From Bryobacterales bacterium (GTDB lineage Bacteria; Acidobacteriota; Terriglobia; Bryobacterales; Bryobacteraceae), in the NCBI GenBank assembly GCA_025463005.1, contig JAOAPR010000246.1, positions 1 to 41,881 of the forward strand: a stretch of 41,881 nucleotides of DNA. Reading direction: 5' to 3'. The position numbers and the translations under genes were made by a program. This document shows positions 18,057 through 29,077 of the stretch, one piece after another. Within the stretch, counting starts at the first letter, position 1. Each line of letters opens with the position of its first letter. The notes below the pieces were generated by a model. It searched no databases, was not told the origin of the DNA, and worked only from the letters and a program-made list of their open reading frames with translations.

Positions 18057-19412
18057 CTATTTCTTCTCGACCAGAAAACCGTTTCGTGAGAGGAAACCGG
18101 TGTCGATTTTGCCCGCAATGAACTCCGGATGCTTGAGGATGCGCTGGTGGAAGGGGATAGAGGTATAGATTCCCTCCACCACGAACATCCCCAGGGCGCG
18201 CTGCATGCGGGCGATCGCTTCCGTGCGGTCGGAGCCGTAGGCAATCAGCTTGGCGACCAGGGAATCGTAGTACGGCGAGATCACGCCATCCTGGTACGCG
18301 GCGGTATCCACGCGGATGCCGGCACCTCCCGGCAGATTCAGGCCGGTGATGGTTCCAGGCGAAGGGACGAAGGTTTCCGGATGCTCGGCATTGATGCGGC
18401 ACTCGATGGCGTGTCCCCGGAGTTGAACTGGACGCGCAAGGATCTCGTCCAGCCGCTTGCCGCCGGCAATCAGGATCTGGCTTTTCACCAGATCGACGCC
18501 GGTGACCATTTCGGTGACCGGATGCTCCACCTGGATGCGGGCGTTCACCTCGATGAAGTAAAGCTTGCCCGCGGCGTCCATCAGGAATTCGACAGTACCG
18601 GCGTTGGCGTACCCCACGGCTTTCAGTGCGGCCCGCAGGCGTTCGCCCGTGCACTCGCGCAATTCCGGCGTCATGGCCGTTGAAGGCGACTCCTCGATCA
18701 GCTTCTGATGCCGCCTCTGGATGGAGCATTCGCGCTCACCCAGAATCTCGACGTCGCCGTGCTGGTCGGCCAGAATCTGAAATTCGATGTGGCGCGGATT
18801 TTCGACTAGCTTCTCCATGTACAGGTCGCCGCAGGAAAATGCCGCGGCGGCCTCGGTCTGCGCCTGGGTCATCAAAGACCCAAGTTCCTCCTGCTGGCGA
18901 ACCACGCGCATGCCCCGCCCGCCGCCTCCCGCCGACGCTTTGAGCATCACCGGATATCCGATGCGCTCGGCGGTTTCGACAGCTTCTTCCACGCTCTTGA
19001 GAATGCCGGCTGAACCAGGCAGAATTGGTACGCCGTTTTCTTCCATTACGGCGCGCGCGATTTGCTTGAGCCCCATGCGGCGGATCACTTCAGCGGGCGG
19101 GCCGATGAACTTCAGACCGCTGGTCTCGCACACCTCCGCGAACGCGGCGTTCTCGGACAGAAACCCGTAGCCGGGATGCACCGCGTCGCAGTTGGTGATT
19201 TCGGCCGCGCTCATAACCGCGTGAATATCCAGATAGCTGCGCGAGCTCTTTGCAGGGCCTACGCAGATGGCCTCATCGGCGAAGCGAGTATGCAGGCTGT
19301 GGCGGTCGGCTTCGGAGTAGATTGCCACCGTGCGAATGCCGAGGTCCTTGCAGGCGCAGATCACTCGCACGGCGATTTCGCCGCGGTTGGCGATCAGGAT
19401 CTTTTCAAACAT
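18057..19412 (-). CDS. accC: Acetyl-CoA carboxylase, biotin carboxylase subunit
   Basis: ATP-grasp enzyme that carboxylates the biotin on AccB with bicarbonate, the first half-reaction of fatty-acid synthesis. Canonical motifs: [41 protein letters not shown] with an ATP-site Lys, the Gly-rich loop [22 protein letters not shown] and [15 protein letters not shown]. The last has Ala where E. coli has Thr. About 451 residues, normal for AccC. ATG 19412 gives the standard N terminus; an in-frame TTG two codons upstream is less likely. The start region holds a perfect ten-base tandem repeat. The gene lies 30 bases after accB and is cotranscribed with it. The carboxyltransferase subunits are not in this window. 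Confidence 0.96.
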   Translation of the reverse strand: MFEKILIANRGEIAVRVICACKDLGIRTVAIYSEADRHSLHTRFADEAICVGPAKSSRSYLDIHAVMSAAEITNCDAVHPGYGFLSENAAFAEVCETSGLKFIGPPAEVIRRMGLKQIARAVMEENGVPILPGSAGILKSVEEAVETAERIGYPVMLKASAGGGGRGMRVVRQQEELGSLMTQAQTEAAAAFSCGDLYMEKLVENPRHIEFQILADQHGDVEILGERECSIQRRHQKLIEESPSTAMTPELRECTGERLRAALKAVGYANAGTVEFLMDAAGKLYFIEVNARIQVEHPVTEMVTGVDLVKSQILIAGGKRLDEILARPVQLRGHAIECRINAEHPETFVPSPGTITGLNLPGGAGIRVDTAAYQDGVISPYYDSLVAKLIAYGSDRTEAIARMQRALGMFVVEGIYTSIPFHQRILKHPEFIAGKIDTGFLSRNGFLVEKK

Positions 19413-19422
19413 TTTCAAACAT
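19403..19422 (-). repeat. Ten-base tandem duplication at the accC start
   Basis: ATGTTTGAAA occurs twice in direct succession on the minus strand (19413-19422, then 19403-19412). Only the second ATG (19412) is in the accC frame. The first opens a five-codon frame ending in TGA within the coding start. No ribosome-binding site precedes either. Confidence 0.7.
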
Positions 19423-19442
19423 AAGGGAAGGTGAACAGGACA

Positions 19443-19910
19443 CTAGCGCGGCCGGATGGCGAACAGCGCTTCTCCATACTCCACCGGACGGCCGTTCTCG
19501 ACCAGCTTGGCGGCGACCACGCCGGCTGTTTCCGCCTCGATTTCGTTCATCAGTTTCATGGACTCGATGATGCAGAGGACCTGGCCGGGCTCGATCGCAT
19601 CGCCCACGCTGACAAACGGTCCGGCCCCCGGCGATGGAGCGTCGTAGTAGGTTCCCACGATAGGCGACTTCACCAGGATCTTCCCCGATTCCACTTCTCC
19701 GGCGGGCGCCGCCGATTCGACGGAAGCCGCGGTTTCCTGCGGCTGGACAGCACCGGCCGAAGCGGGTGAAACCTGGTATTCCGCCGCCACACCGGCCTTG
19801 CGAATGCGAATCCGTACGCCTTCCCGCTCTATCTCCAATTCGCCCACGCCGCTTGAGTTGAACAGATCCAGCAGCTCCCGGATTTCGTCTATGGTCATTG
19901 GGGAGGTCAT
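19443..19910 (-). CDS. accB: Biotin carboxyl carrier protein of acetyl-CoA carboxylase
   Basis: Carries the biotin that shuttles CO2 from biotin carboxylase to the carboxyltransferase. Of 155 residues, the first 40 form the usual N-terminal helix and strands, residues 45-75 are a flexible Ala/Pro/Glu linker, and the rest is the biotinyl domain. That domain contains IVGTYYDAPSPGAGPFV and ESMKLMNEI, where K119 is the biotinylation site. ATG 19910 overlaps the stop of the peptidase gene upstream (TAATG), so translation is coupled. A peptidase-accB-accC order is familiar from many bacteria, often with efp between the peptidase and accB; efp is absent here. Confidence 0.96.
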   Translation of the reverse strand: MTSPMTIDEIRELLDLFNSSGVGELEIEREGVRIRIRKAGVAAEYQVSPASAGAVQPQETAASVESAAPAGEVESGKILVKSPIVGTYYDAPSPGAGPFVSVGDAIEPGQVLCIIESMKLMNEIEAETAGVVAAKLVENGRPVEYGEALFAIRPR

Positions 19911-20986
19911 TACAGGTGAACAAACTCCTTGGTGGTAGGCGTCAGGACTTCGCAGCCGCTAGCAGTAACCAGCACGGTGTCTTCGATACGAACACCTCCA
20001 AAGCGGTCGATATACGCGCCAGGCTCGATGGTGATCACCATCCCGGCGCGCAGTTTCGTCTGGTCCTTTTTCCCGATTCTGGGACCCTCATGGATCTCGA
20101 GACCCAGACCGTGGCCGGTGGAATGGACGAACTGGCGATCCAACCCATGCCGTTTTAACACTTCCCGGGCGGCCCCGTCCACTCGCGCGGCTGTGACCCC
20201 CGGCCTCACAGCCTCGATGGCAGCCATTTGCGCCTCCCAGACGGCATCATAGAGCGCCTGAACGCGCTTGGTGGGAATGCCCAGAAAGGCGACCCGGGTC
20301 ATGTCGCTCATGTAGCCGTCCAGGCAAGCTCCCATGTCGATGAGCAGCAGGTCGTTCTCCTCCAACCGGCGGCTGGTGGGCTGGGCATGGGGCAGCGCCG
20401 AGCGTGCGCCCGCTGCCACAATCGTGTCAAACGCCGCCTTTTCGGCGCCGTGGAGCCGCATCTGGTAATCCAGCTCAGCGGCGACGTCACGCTCGCGCAT
20501 GCCGAGCCGAACCCGCCGCAGCGTGCGCGCGTAAGCCTCGGAATTGACCCGTACGCTCTTGCGGATCTGATCGATTTCCGCCGGCGACTTGGTCATCCGG
20601 AAATTTTCCACAACCCCGGAAAGCGGGAGGAGCGAAGCACCCAACGGCAGTAGATCCTTCAGCTTCTGGTGCTGCTCGAAGTTCAGCCAGGCGGACTCGA
20701 ATCCGATTTTCTTCGGTTTCTTCCGCTTGACGATGCCGGCGACGGCCTCTATCAGGGGGCGCTTGGCGATGTGCAGTTTGCAGGTGATGTTTTCGGAAGA
20801 TTCCAGGGCATAGCGGGGATCGGTGAAAAAATGCGTTTCGGAGGGTGTTACCAGCGCCAGCCCGTTGGTACCCGCGTAACCCGTCAGATACCGGACGTTG
20901 GCGGGAGAGCTAACCAGCAGCGCGTCGGCTTTGTGGCCGGCCAGCGCCGTCTGGACGCTGCGGCGCCGCTGTTCGAGTTCGGTCAA
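19910..20986 (-). CDS. pepP: M24-family aminopeptidase (Xaa-Pro type)
   Basis: Cytoplasmic metallopeptidase that removes N-terminal residues before proline. The creatinase-type N-terminal domain (ALLVSSPANVRYLTGYAGTNG) precedes the pita-bread catalytic domain. The metal ligands are visible: Asp in LLIDMGACLDG, Asp in YMSDMTRVAF, His in STGHGLGLEIHEGP, Glu in VITIEPGAY and Glu in VRIEDTVLV. At 358 residues it is the size of the short YqhT/PepQ-like group, so the exact name PepP versus PepQ is uncertain. The start is TTG 20986, with no ribosome-binding site and no better alternative. It is the first gene of a three-gene unit with accB and accC, a frequent arrangement. Confidence 0.88.
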   Translation of the reverse strand: MTELEQRRRSVQTALAGHKADALLVSSPANVRYLTGYAGTNGLALVTPSETHFFTDPRYALESSENITCKLHIAKRPLIEAVAGIVKRKKPKKIGFESAWLNFEQHQKLKDLLPLGASLLPLSGVVENFRMTKSPAEIDQIRKSVRVNSEAYARTLRRVRLGMRERDVAAELDYQMRLHGAEKAAFDTIVAAGARSALPHAQPTSRRLEENDLLLIDMGACLDGYMSDMTRVAFLGIPTKRVQALYDAVWEAQMAAIEAVRPGVTAARVDGAAREVLKRHGLDRQFVHSTGHGLGLEIHEGPRIGKKDQTKLRAGMVITIEPGAYIDRFGGVRIEDTVLVTASGCEVLTPTTKEFVHL

Positions 20987-21075
20987 GATCTTATTTTAGC
21001 AGGCGGGTAGCAGTTCGGACCATTTGTGTTCATTCGCGTTCATTTGGGGCAATCTGGCGGCTCGATTACATGCGC

Positions 21076-21930
21076 CTAGCTGTGAATTTCATCCGCGATG
21101 CGCTGCGCGGTCACCGGCGTCAGCAGGATCCCATTGCGGTAGTGGCCATACGCTAGCCAGACGTTGGTTCCCTCAACGCGGCGGACGTGCGGAGCATCGC
21201 CTTCAGCCGATCGCGGCCGGAATCCGATCCAACTCGTTGCCGGCGTTGCGTGCTCCAGCGGCGGGAATAGCTGTGCCGCGCGGCGGTGGATGTCCCGACA
21301 GATCGCCGCATCCACGGTCCGGTCAAAACCAATGTCCTGCTCATTAGAGCCAGCGATCAGAAAGCCGCTGGATCGTTGGAGAACGTACGTTTCACCGTGG
21401 CGCCGCACCGGCCCGAGAGCGCCGGGCTCCAGCTCGAATCCGATCAGGTGGCCTTTGATCGGTACGACGGCAGGAAGAGTCACGTTCTGCACGCGAACTT
21501 GCCCTGACCATGCACCCGCTGCAATGACCACTGCGGCGTGTTCCCGTGGCTCGACAGCCGTTACCTGCTCCCGCATGATCCGCACGTTGCGCGATTCGCA
21601 TGCGCAGCGCAAGGCACGTAGAAGTGCGGCCGGATCCACAATGCCGTCGTCCGGGTGGAACATTCGAAAGTCGGTGTCGATGCCCGTCTCGGCCTGCAGC
21701 TCCTCAACAAAGGCAGGGTATAACCGCATGCTCTCAAGACCCAGGTCGAGCCATACCGACGGCTTATCAAATTCCGCTCCGGGTGAGAGCATGCCGGCGC
21801 CCGCGGGGCTCGCTTCGCCGCCTAGATTTCCGGCATCGGCGATGGTAACGCGAGCGCCCTTCTGAGCGAGTCGCCAGGCGATGGAACTGCCGATCAGTCC
21901 GCCGCCAATAATTAGAACCTCGCCCTGCAT
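21076..21930 (-). CDS. Shortened ThiO/DAO-type FAD oxidoreductase
   Basis: A 284-residue flavoprotein related to glycine oxidase ThiO and D-amino-acid oxidases. The dinucleotide fold is at the N terminus (VLIIGGGLIGSSIAWRLAQKG, then VTIADAG), EASPAGAGMLSPG is the flavin loop, VVIAAGAWSG is the second FAD strand, and AYGHYRNGILLTP is the C-terminal FAD contact. Family members have about 350-380 residues. Here TGIDTDFR runs straight into MFHPDDGIVDP, so roughly 60-70 residues of the substrate-binding sheet are missing, and the stretch before VVIAAGAWSG is also short. Either a distinct compact enzyme or an internal deletion. ATG 21930 gives the normal N terminus. The gene follows pobA by 17 bases. 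Confidence 0.7.
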   Translation of the reverse strand: MQGEVLIIGGGLIGSSIAWRLAQKGARVTIADAGNLGGEASPAGAGMLSPGAEFDKPSVWLDLGLESMRLYPAFVEELQAETGIDTDFRMFHPDDGIVDPAALLRALRCACESRNVRIMREQVTAVEPREHAAVVIAAGAWSGQVRVQNVTLPAVVPIKGHLIGFELEPGALGPVRRHGETYVLQRSSGFLIAGSNEQDIGFDRTVDAAICRDIHRRAAQLFPPLEHATPATSWIGFRPRSAEGDAPHVRRVEGTNVWLAYGHYRNGILLTPVTAQRIADEIHS

Positions 21931-21947
21931 TCTTAAATGGTAAATGT

Positions 21948-24104
<2,157 letters not shown>

Positions 24105-24108
<4 letters not shown>

Positions 24109-26213
24109 GCCAACACCCCCAGGATCTTGTCGCGAGTTATAGGAAGACTCTTGACCCGGCGTCCGATCGCGTTATAGATCGCATTGGCCACCGCGGCCAC
24201 GGTCGGAATAATAGTCGGTTCGCCCAGCGTCTTGGCGCCAAAAGGACCGTACGGCTCGTCCGTCTCGACCCACACAACGTCAACTGAGGGCGCGTCGAGA
24301 TGCGTCATGATGCGGGCGCCGTAGTATCCGGCATTGAGCGGCAGCCCCGAGCGTTTGTCGTACAGCAATTCTTCGTGCAACGCCATTCCGATGCCCTGGA
24401 TCGCACCGCCTTGCACCTGGCTTTGCGCGGTCAGCGGATTCACCACGCGTCCGCTGTCGTGCGCCGAGACGAACTTGGTCACGATCACGTGGCCGGTTTC
24501 GATGTTGACCTCGACTTCGGCAAAATGGGCCGCGAAGGAGTTGCGACTTTCCCCTTGCAACTGTTGCGGATTGGTCGTAGCCATCGCCGTCAGGACTTCG
24601 TTCCCCTTAGGCGCGCCCTTTTCGGCGATCTGTTTTTTCAGATCGCGCACGGCTTCGATCACGGCCATGCCGGTTTGCACAGTGGTACGGCTGCCCGATT
24701 CGCCCACCGAGTACGGGCAAGTGTCGGTATCGCCCCACACCACTTTCACCTTTTCGAGCGGTATGCCCAGTTCCTCGGCTGCGATCAGCCCCATGGTGGT
24801 TTTCGCGGCCGTGCCACAGTCCGTCACGCCGACGTGCAGATAGTACTGGCCCTGCCCATCCAGTCGCACTACCGCGCTGCTGCGGCCCAGGCCCGAGCCG
24901 AACATTCCCATCGCCATTCCAGCGCCGCGCTTGACTGGACCTGCGCCCGAGCCCGGCGTAGGATTCCAGCGCTTCTTCCAATCGAACGTTGCCGCGCCCT
25001 TGCGGATGCATTCTTCGAGGCCGATGCTGGTGTAGGCTGTCTGGTCACGGAACTTCCGCGTCATGTTCTTGAGGCGGAATTCCATAGGATCCATTTTGAG
25101 CGCGTAAGCGACATCGTCCATCAGCGACTCGATCCCGAACACGCCCTGCGGATACGCCGGCGCTCGGTAGTTCGCAGCCACCGCCGTGTTGGTATATACC
25201 GGCGATACCGTGGTCTCCAGGTTCGGAACCTGATAAATCTCGGTGCCCGAGAGATCGCAGGAGCTCTTGCGATACGCACCCGCGCCGGTGAGCGCCGTAA
25301 GCTGGATCGCGGTAAGCGTTCCATCGTTCTTAACGCCGACTTTGTAGGATTGCCGGCTCGACCAGCGCCCGTGCACCGCCACGAAATCCTCTTTGCGCGT
25401 GAATTCCAGTTTCACCGGCGCGCCGGACTGCTTCGAGAGCATCGCCGCCATCAAGTCGGAATCCTGGCACTGGTTCTTGTTGCCGAACCCGCCGCCCATA
25501 TACTCGCTGATCACCCGCACATTGTCGACGGGAATCTTCAGATCGCGCGCGATATCCGTGCGGCAATTCGCAATTCCCTGGGTTGCGGCATGGACCGTGA
25601 GCTTGTCGCCCTTCCATTCCGCGATGGACACGCGCATTTCAAGCTGGGCGTTGTTGTGATGCGCCGATGTGAAATTGTCCTCGAAGACGCGGTCGGCGGC
25701 TTTGAGTCCATCCGCGACATTTCCGCGCTTGTACACCTGCGGTTGGGGCTGGCGTTGATTATTGAGAGAAAGATTGCCCCCCTCGTGGATCGCAACCGCT
25801 CCTGGCTTCATGGCTTCTTCGACGTCGGTGAGAAACGGCAGCACCTCATAGTCGACGTCGATCAGGTGCATCGCGTCTTCCGCAACGTGCCGATCGATCG
25901 CGGCGATCGAAGCCACCGGATCGCCCGCGAAGCGCACAGGATTGTTGAACAGGCGGCGCTGGTTGAGCTGATCGCCGCTGCCCCAGGTAACGTCGCAGTT
26001 CTCAGACGTCAGAATCGCCTTCACCCCCGGCAGCGCCATCGCCTTGCTGACATCGATTTTGCGAATGCGGGCATGCGGGTGAGGGCTGCGCAGAACGCGC
26101 GCGTAGAGCATTCCAGGCAGGTGAATATCGCCGGTGTATTTCGCGCCGCCAGTCACTCGCTGCAAGGCATCAATACGATGAGTCCCGTGGCCGACTGTCT
26201 TGAGGGGCGTCAT
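24105..26213 (-). CDS. Molybdenum hydroxylase catalytic subunit (PaoC-like)
   Basis: Large subunit (702 residues) of the xanthine-dehydrogenase/aldehyde-oxidase family, binding the molybdopterin cofactor and oxidising its substrate with water as oxygen source. Visible are TGGAKYTGDIHLPGMLYARV and RSPHPHARI at the N terminus. EYMGGGFGNKNQCQDSDLMA is a cofactor-binding loop, and GAKTLGEPTIIPTVAAVANA near the C terminus carries the expected catalytic Glu. ATG 26213 starts MTPLKTVGHG; the open frame extends 21 codons upstream into the neighbour but has no homologous residues. It has no signal peptide, as in PaoC, which rides with the Tat-exported small subunit. Aromatic aldehydes are the likely substrates given pobA downstream (inference). 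Confidence 0.9.
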
Positions 26214-26815
26214 GCGTTTTCTCCCCCGGCGGCCATCACCGCCTCGACATAGTGGTTGTAGTTGGAGCAGCGGCACAGGTTACCGGTCATAGCCGCTCGA
26301 ACCTCGTCCCGTGTCGGTCGCGCATTCTTCTTCTCGTAACTCACGAGCAGCGCCTTGGCGATCATTAGCTGACCCGACGTGCAATAGCCGCACTGCGGCG
26401 CATCATGCTGGATGAACGCTTCCTGCAGCGGATCGAGTTTGCCGTTCTTCGCCAGCCCCTCCACGGTTTGGATCGAGCGCCCGTTCATCCATACGGCGAG
26501 CTGGCTGCAGGAATAGAGCGGCGTGCCGTCCACCAGCACGGTGCAGGCGCCGCACTCGCCGCGATCGCAGCCGATCTTGGTGCCGGTCAGGTCCAGGTGA
26601 TCGCGCAGCAGCTCGACCAGCGTCCAGCGATCTTCCACTTCCACCCGGCGATCCACGCCGTTCACGTTGATCCGGATGGTGGTTTTGGGAACACCGGGCA
26701 GAGTCGCCGCAGCGGCTGCCTTTTGTTGTGCTTTTACGGCAGGGACTGTAGCAACTGCGACGATCCCGGCACTGGTGCCTTCAACGAATCGCCGCCGCGA
26801 GATCTTTTTGGTCAT
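26210..26815 (-). CDS. Molybdenum hydroxylase 2Fe-2S subunit with Tat signal (PaoA-like)
   Basis: Small electron-transfer subunit of 201 residues. The N terminus MTKKISRRRFVEGTSAGIVA contains the twin-arginine motif SRRRF followed by a hydrophobic run and VKAQQ, so the folded complex is probably exported to the periplasm as in E. coli PaoABC. The first cluster ligands lie in GCDRGECGACTVLVDG plus the later SCSQLA. The second set lies in APQCGYCTSGQ and GNLCRCSNY. ATG 26815 is preferred because it begins the Tat signal; the frame is open a further 18 codons upstream. The stop overlaps the ATG of the large-subunit gene. It is the first gene of the four-gene overlap chain ending in pobA. Confidence 0.92.
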   Translation of the reverse strand: MTKKISRRRFVEGTSAGIVAVATVPAVKAQQKAAAAATLPGVPKTTIRINVNGVDRRVEVEDRWTLVELLRDHLDLTGTKIGCDRGECGACTVLVDGTPLYSCSQLAVWMNGRSIQTVEGLAKNGKLDPLQEAFIQHDAPQCGYCTSGQLMIAKALLVSYEKKNARPTRDEVRAAMTGNLCRCSNYNHYVEAVMAAGGENA

Positions 26816-26923
26816 GATCGCGAACTCCACGCTGATTCTATCAAACCAGGCGGTAGCCCATTTGCCCACGCGGTAGCGGATTTGAGCGGATTCGCGTTTG
26901 TTTGCGGCCAGATTCTAAAGCGT

Positions 26924-27985
26924 TTAGGCGGTCTGGACTGCGGCTGAGCGGGCTGGTTCGGGCGAAACGGGCTTGGCGCCCGATAATTCGAGTTTCGGCA
27001 GCCCGATTTTCTCCCGCAGCCCAATATCGATGCGCTGGCGAATTTCGGGATGTTCCTTCAGGAACACGCGCGCATTATCGCGACCCTGGCCGAGGCGTTC
27101 GCCGCCGAAACTGAACCAGGCACCCGATTTCTCCACCACACCCTGCTCCGCCCCGAGGTCGATCAGGTCGCCTTCGCGCGAAATGCCCTCGCCGTAGAGG
27201 ATATCCACCTCGGCCTCGCGAAACGGCGCCGCCATCTTGTTCTTGACCACTTTGATCTTGGTGCGGTTCCCCACCACCTGCTCGCCGTCCTTGAGCGCCG
27301 ACATGCGACGGACTTCGACCCTCACCGAGGAGAAGAACTTCAGCGCGCGCCCGCCGGTGGTGGTTTCCGGATTGCCGAACATCACCCCGATCTTTTCCCG
27401 GACCTGGTTGATAAAGATCATGCAGGCATTGGCCTTGGCCACCGCGCCAGTGATCTTGCGCAGCGCCTGCGACATCAGCCGGGCGTGCAGTCCCATGAAG
27501 CTATCGCCCATCTCGCCTTCGAGTTCCGCCTTGGGAACCAGGGCCGCCACGGAATCCACCACCACCACGTCGATCACGCCGGAGGAAATCAGCGCGCTGG
27601 TGATTTCCAGAGCCTGCTCGCCGTAATCAGGCTGCGATACCAGCAGGCTGTCGGTTTCCACGCCCAGCTTTCGTGCGTACGTGGGATCCAGCGCATGCTC
27701 GGCGTCAACAAATGCCGCCGCGCCTCCCGCCGCCTGCGCCTGTGCGATTACCTGGAGCGCCAGGGTGGTTTTCCCCGATGATTCAGGCCCAAATACCTCG
27801 ACCACTCTGCCTCGCGGGAATCCGCCCACGCCCAGCGCCGCGTCTACCGAGATAGATCCGCTCGAAATCACCGTTACCGCCTGGGCGCTGCGGGAACCCA
27901 ACTGCAGCACCGATCCCTTTCCAAATTGCTTCTCCATCTGCGCGATGGTTTGCAGGATCAGACGATTGCGTTCGGCAGGCAGCAT
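26924..27985 (-). CDS. recA: Recombinase RecA
   Basis: ATP-dependent strand-exchange protein for homologous recombination and SOS induction. Walker A is GPESSGKTT (residues about 66-74), Walker B is [22 protein letters not shown], and the DNA-binding loop region includes [21 protein letters not shown]. The MAW-like motif reads [12 protein letters not shown], with Tyr where E. coli has Thr. ATG 27985 is fixed by GAGGTG four bases upstream; a TTG at 28000 is in frame but disrupts this. Length 353 residues, normal. I see no recognisable LexA box, though the near-palindrome TGGTGCATCA lies just upstream (28002-28011 region). A strong GC hairpin separates it from lolA. No recX follows. Confidence 0.97.
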   Translation of the reverse strand: MLPAERNRLILQTIAQMEKQFGKGSVLQLGSRSAQAVTVISSGSISVDAALGVGGFPRGRVVEVFGPESSGKTTLALQVIAQAQAAGGAAAFVDAEHALDPTYARKLGVETDSLLVSQPDYGEQALEITSALISSGVIDVVVVDSVAALVPKAELEGEMGDSFMGLHARLMSQALRKITGAVAKANACMIFINQVREKIGVMFGNPETTTGGRALKFFSSVRVEVRRMSALKDGEQVVGNRTKIKVVKNKMAAPFREAEVDILYGEGISREGDLIDLGAEQGVVEKSGAWFSFGGERLGQGRDNARVFLKEHPEIRQRIDIGLREKIGLPKLELSGAKPVSPEPARSAAVQTA

Positions 27986-28042
27986 GATACACCTCGCCAA
28001 TTTGGTGCATCAGAGCGTCGGAAATTCTCAGGTGTTGTAGGG

Positions 28043-28061
28043 GGCCGGGCAGGCCGGCCCT
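28043..28061. other. GC hairpin between lolA and recA
   Basis: GGGCCGG (28043-28049) and CCGGCCC (28055-28061) form a seven-pair all-GC stem with a five-base loop, seven bases from the lolA stop. There is no T tract on the transcribed (minus) strand, so it is not a standard intrinsic terminator. It could pause RNA polymerase, protect the upstream mRNA end or cap the recA leader. Confidence 0.55.
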
Positions 28062-28067
28062 CGGCCA

Positions 28068-28718
28068 TTACCGCGTCAGATCGTCGAACTCGACGCCCTT
28101 GGGAGGCGTGAACTGGAAAAGCGCGTCGCTCAGCAGCGGATTCTTCTTTTCGCCCTCGAAGGTGAACGCCATCAGGTCGTTGTTCTGCAGCTTTACTTCG
28201 AGTCTGCGGATGGTCGAATCGGGGGCGATGAGAAAGGTCACTTCGGTATACGGAAATTTGTCTGACTTGGGGAGAGCCGTGATCAGTGCGCCGCCGTCCT
28301 GCGGCTTGTAGTGGTATTCGCCGAAGTCCCTCTCGAAATTCACCTCTCCCAGCAGGAATGCCAGGGGCGCCCGCATGTCGTCGGTCTCCTTCATGCTCAT
28401 TTTCTCGGCGCGATGCTCTTCCGGGTAGTAAGAAAAGATGAACTTGCCATCCGAGACGAACAGCATTCCCGCAGAATACTCCCAGCGCATCTTGCCCTTC
28501 TTGCGCAGGTACAACGTGCCGGATTCGGCGCGAGTGCGTCCCTTCGCCGTGTAATTTTCCGTGAATTTCACCTGCAAGGTCTGGATCTTGTTATAGCGAT
28601 CCTCCACACCCTTCAGGGTGCGCTGGAGATCCACGGGTTCGGCCGCGTTTCCAGGGGCCCCCGCGGCCAGCACCAGGAGAAAAAATCCGGCGCTGTATAT
28701 GTGCTTGATCATCACCAT
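28068..28718 (-). CDS. lolA: Outer-membrane lipoprotein carrier protein LolA
   Basis: Periplasmic chaperone that ferries lipoproteins from the LolCDE exporter to the outer membrane. A signal peptide (MIKHIYSAGFFLLVLAAGAPGNA) precedes a LolA-type half-barrel: VEDRYNKIQTLQVKFTEN, SGTLYLRKKGKMRWEY, GKFIFSYYPEE and APLAFLLGEVNF are the family's typical strands and helix. The C-terminal hydrophobic strand is LFQFTPPKGVEFDDL. About 216 residues, normal. ATG 28718 and 28712 are both possible, and neither has a clear ribosome-binding site. Its presence indicates a diderm envelope. recA follows 82 bases downstream in the same direction. Confidence 0.88.
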   Translation of the reverse strand: MVMIKHIYSAGFFLLVLAAGAPGNAAEPVDLQRTLKGVEDRYNKIQTLQVKFTENYTAKGRTRAESGTLYLRKKGKMRWEYSAGMLFVSDGKFIFSYYPEEHRAEKMSMKETDDMRAPLAFLLGEVNFERDFGEYHYKPQDGGALITALPKSDKFPYTEVTFLIAPDSTIRRLEVKLQNNDLMAFTFEGEKKNPLLSDALFQFTPPKGVEFDDLTR

Positions 28719-28807
28719 TTTGGATGCGTCCTACGCTCCCGACGTTACCCTAAAGCCGCCCTTAAGTACAGCCGATCTATTGCAAGGAAAGAGGACCCGG
28801 GAGAATC

Positions 28808-29077
28808 ATGGACATCGTTGGAGCAGGGCTGGCGAATCTCGCCGGTATCATGATCCTTGCACTATTGGCCGCGGGTGTGGCCAAAGCCTTCCAAATCGCG
28901 GGCACTCTGTCTGAGATCAAAGAGCTGCTCGCAGATATCAAGCGCACCAGTGATATTACAGCGCCCACCGCTCCCTTCGGATCCACGGAAGCGGCCGAGA
29001 GCCTGCTCCGGGCGGTTAGCGCGGAGCTGGATCATCCCGTGACTCAGGCCGGGATCGAGCTCGAGCGAAAAAGCTAG
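28808..29077 (+). CDS. Small membrane-anchored protein of unknown function
   Basis: An 89-residue protein. Residues 4-30 (VGAGLANLAGIMILALLAAG and following) form one membrane helix. The rest is a charged helix (SEIKELLADIKRTSD) and a polar tail ending in ERKS. GGGAG lies four bases before ATG 28808, supporting a real start. I recognise no family. It is divergent from lolA, with 89 bases between them, and overlaps the convergent propeller gene by four bases. Confidence 0.6.
   Translation: MDIVGAGLANLAGIMILALLAAGVAKAFQIAGTLSEIKELLADIKRTSDITAPTAPFGSTEAAESLLRAVSAELDHPVTQAGIELERKS

Noticed and set aside
24300-26252. 650-codon open frame on the plus strand
   Set aside because: It lies exactly opposite the molybdenum-hydroxylase catalytic subunit. 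Its residues are Arg/His/Ala-rich with no domain; the long antisense frame is a result of strong GC codon bias.
28002-28011. LexA/SOS box upstream of recA
   Set aside because: TGGTGCATCA is only a near-palindrome and does not match an SOS box that I can name for this group.
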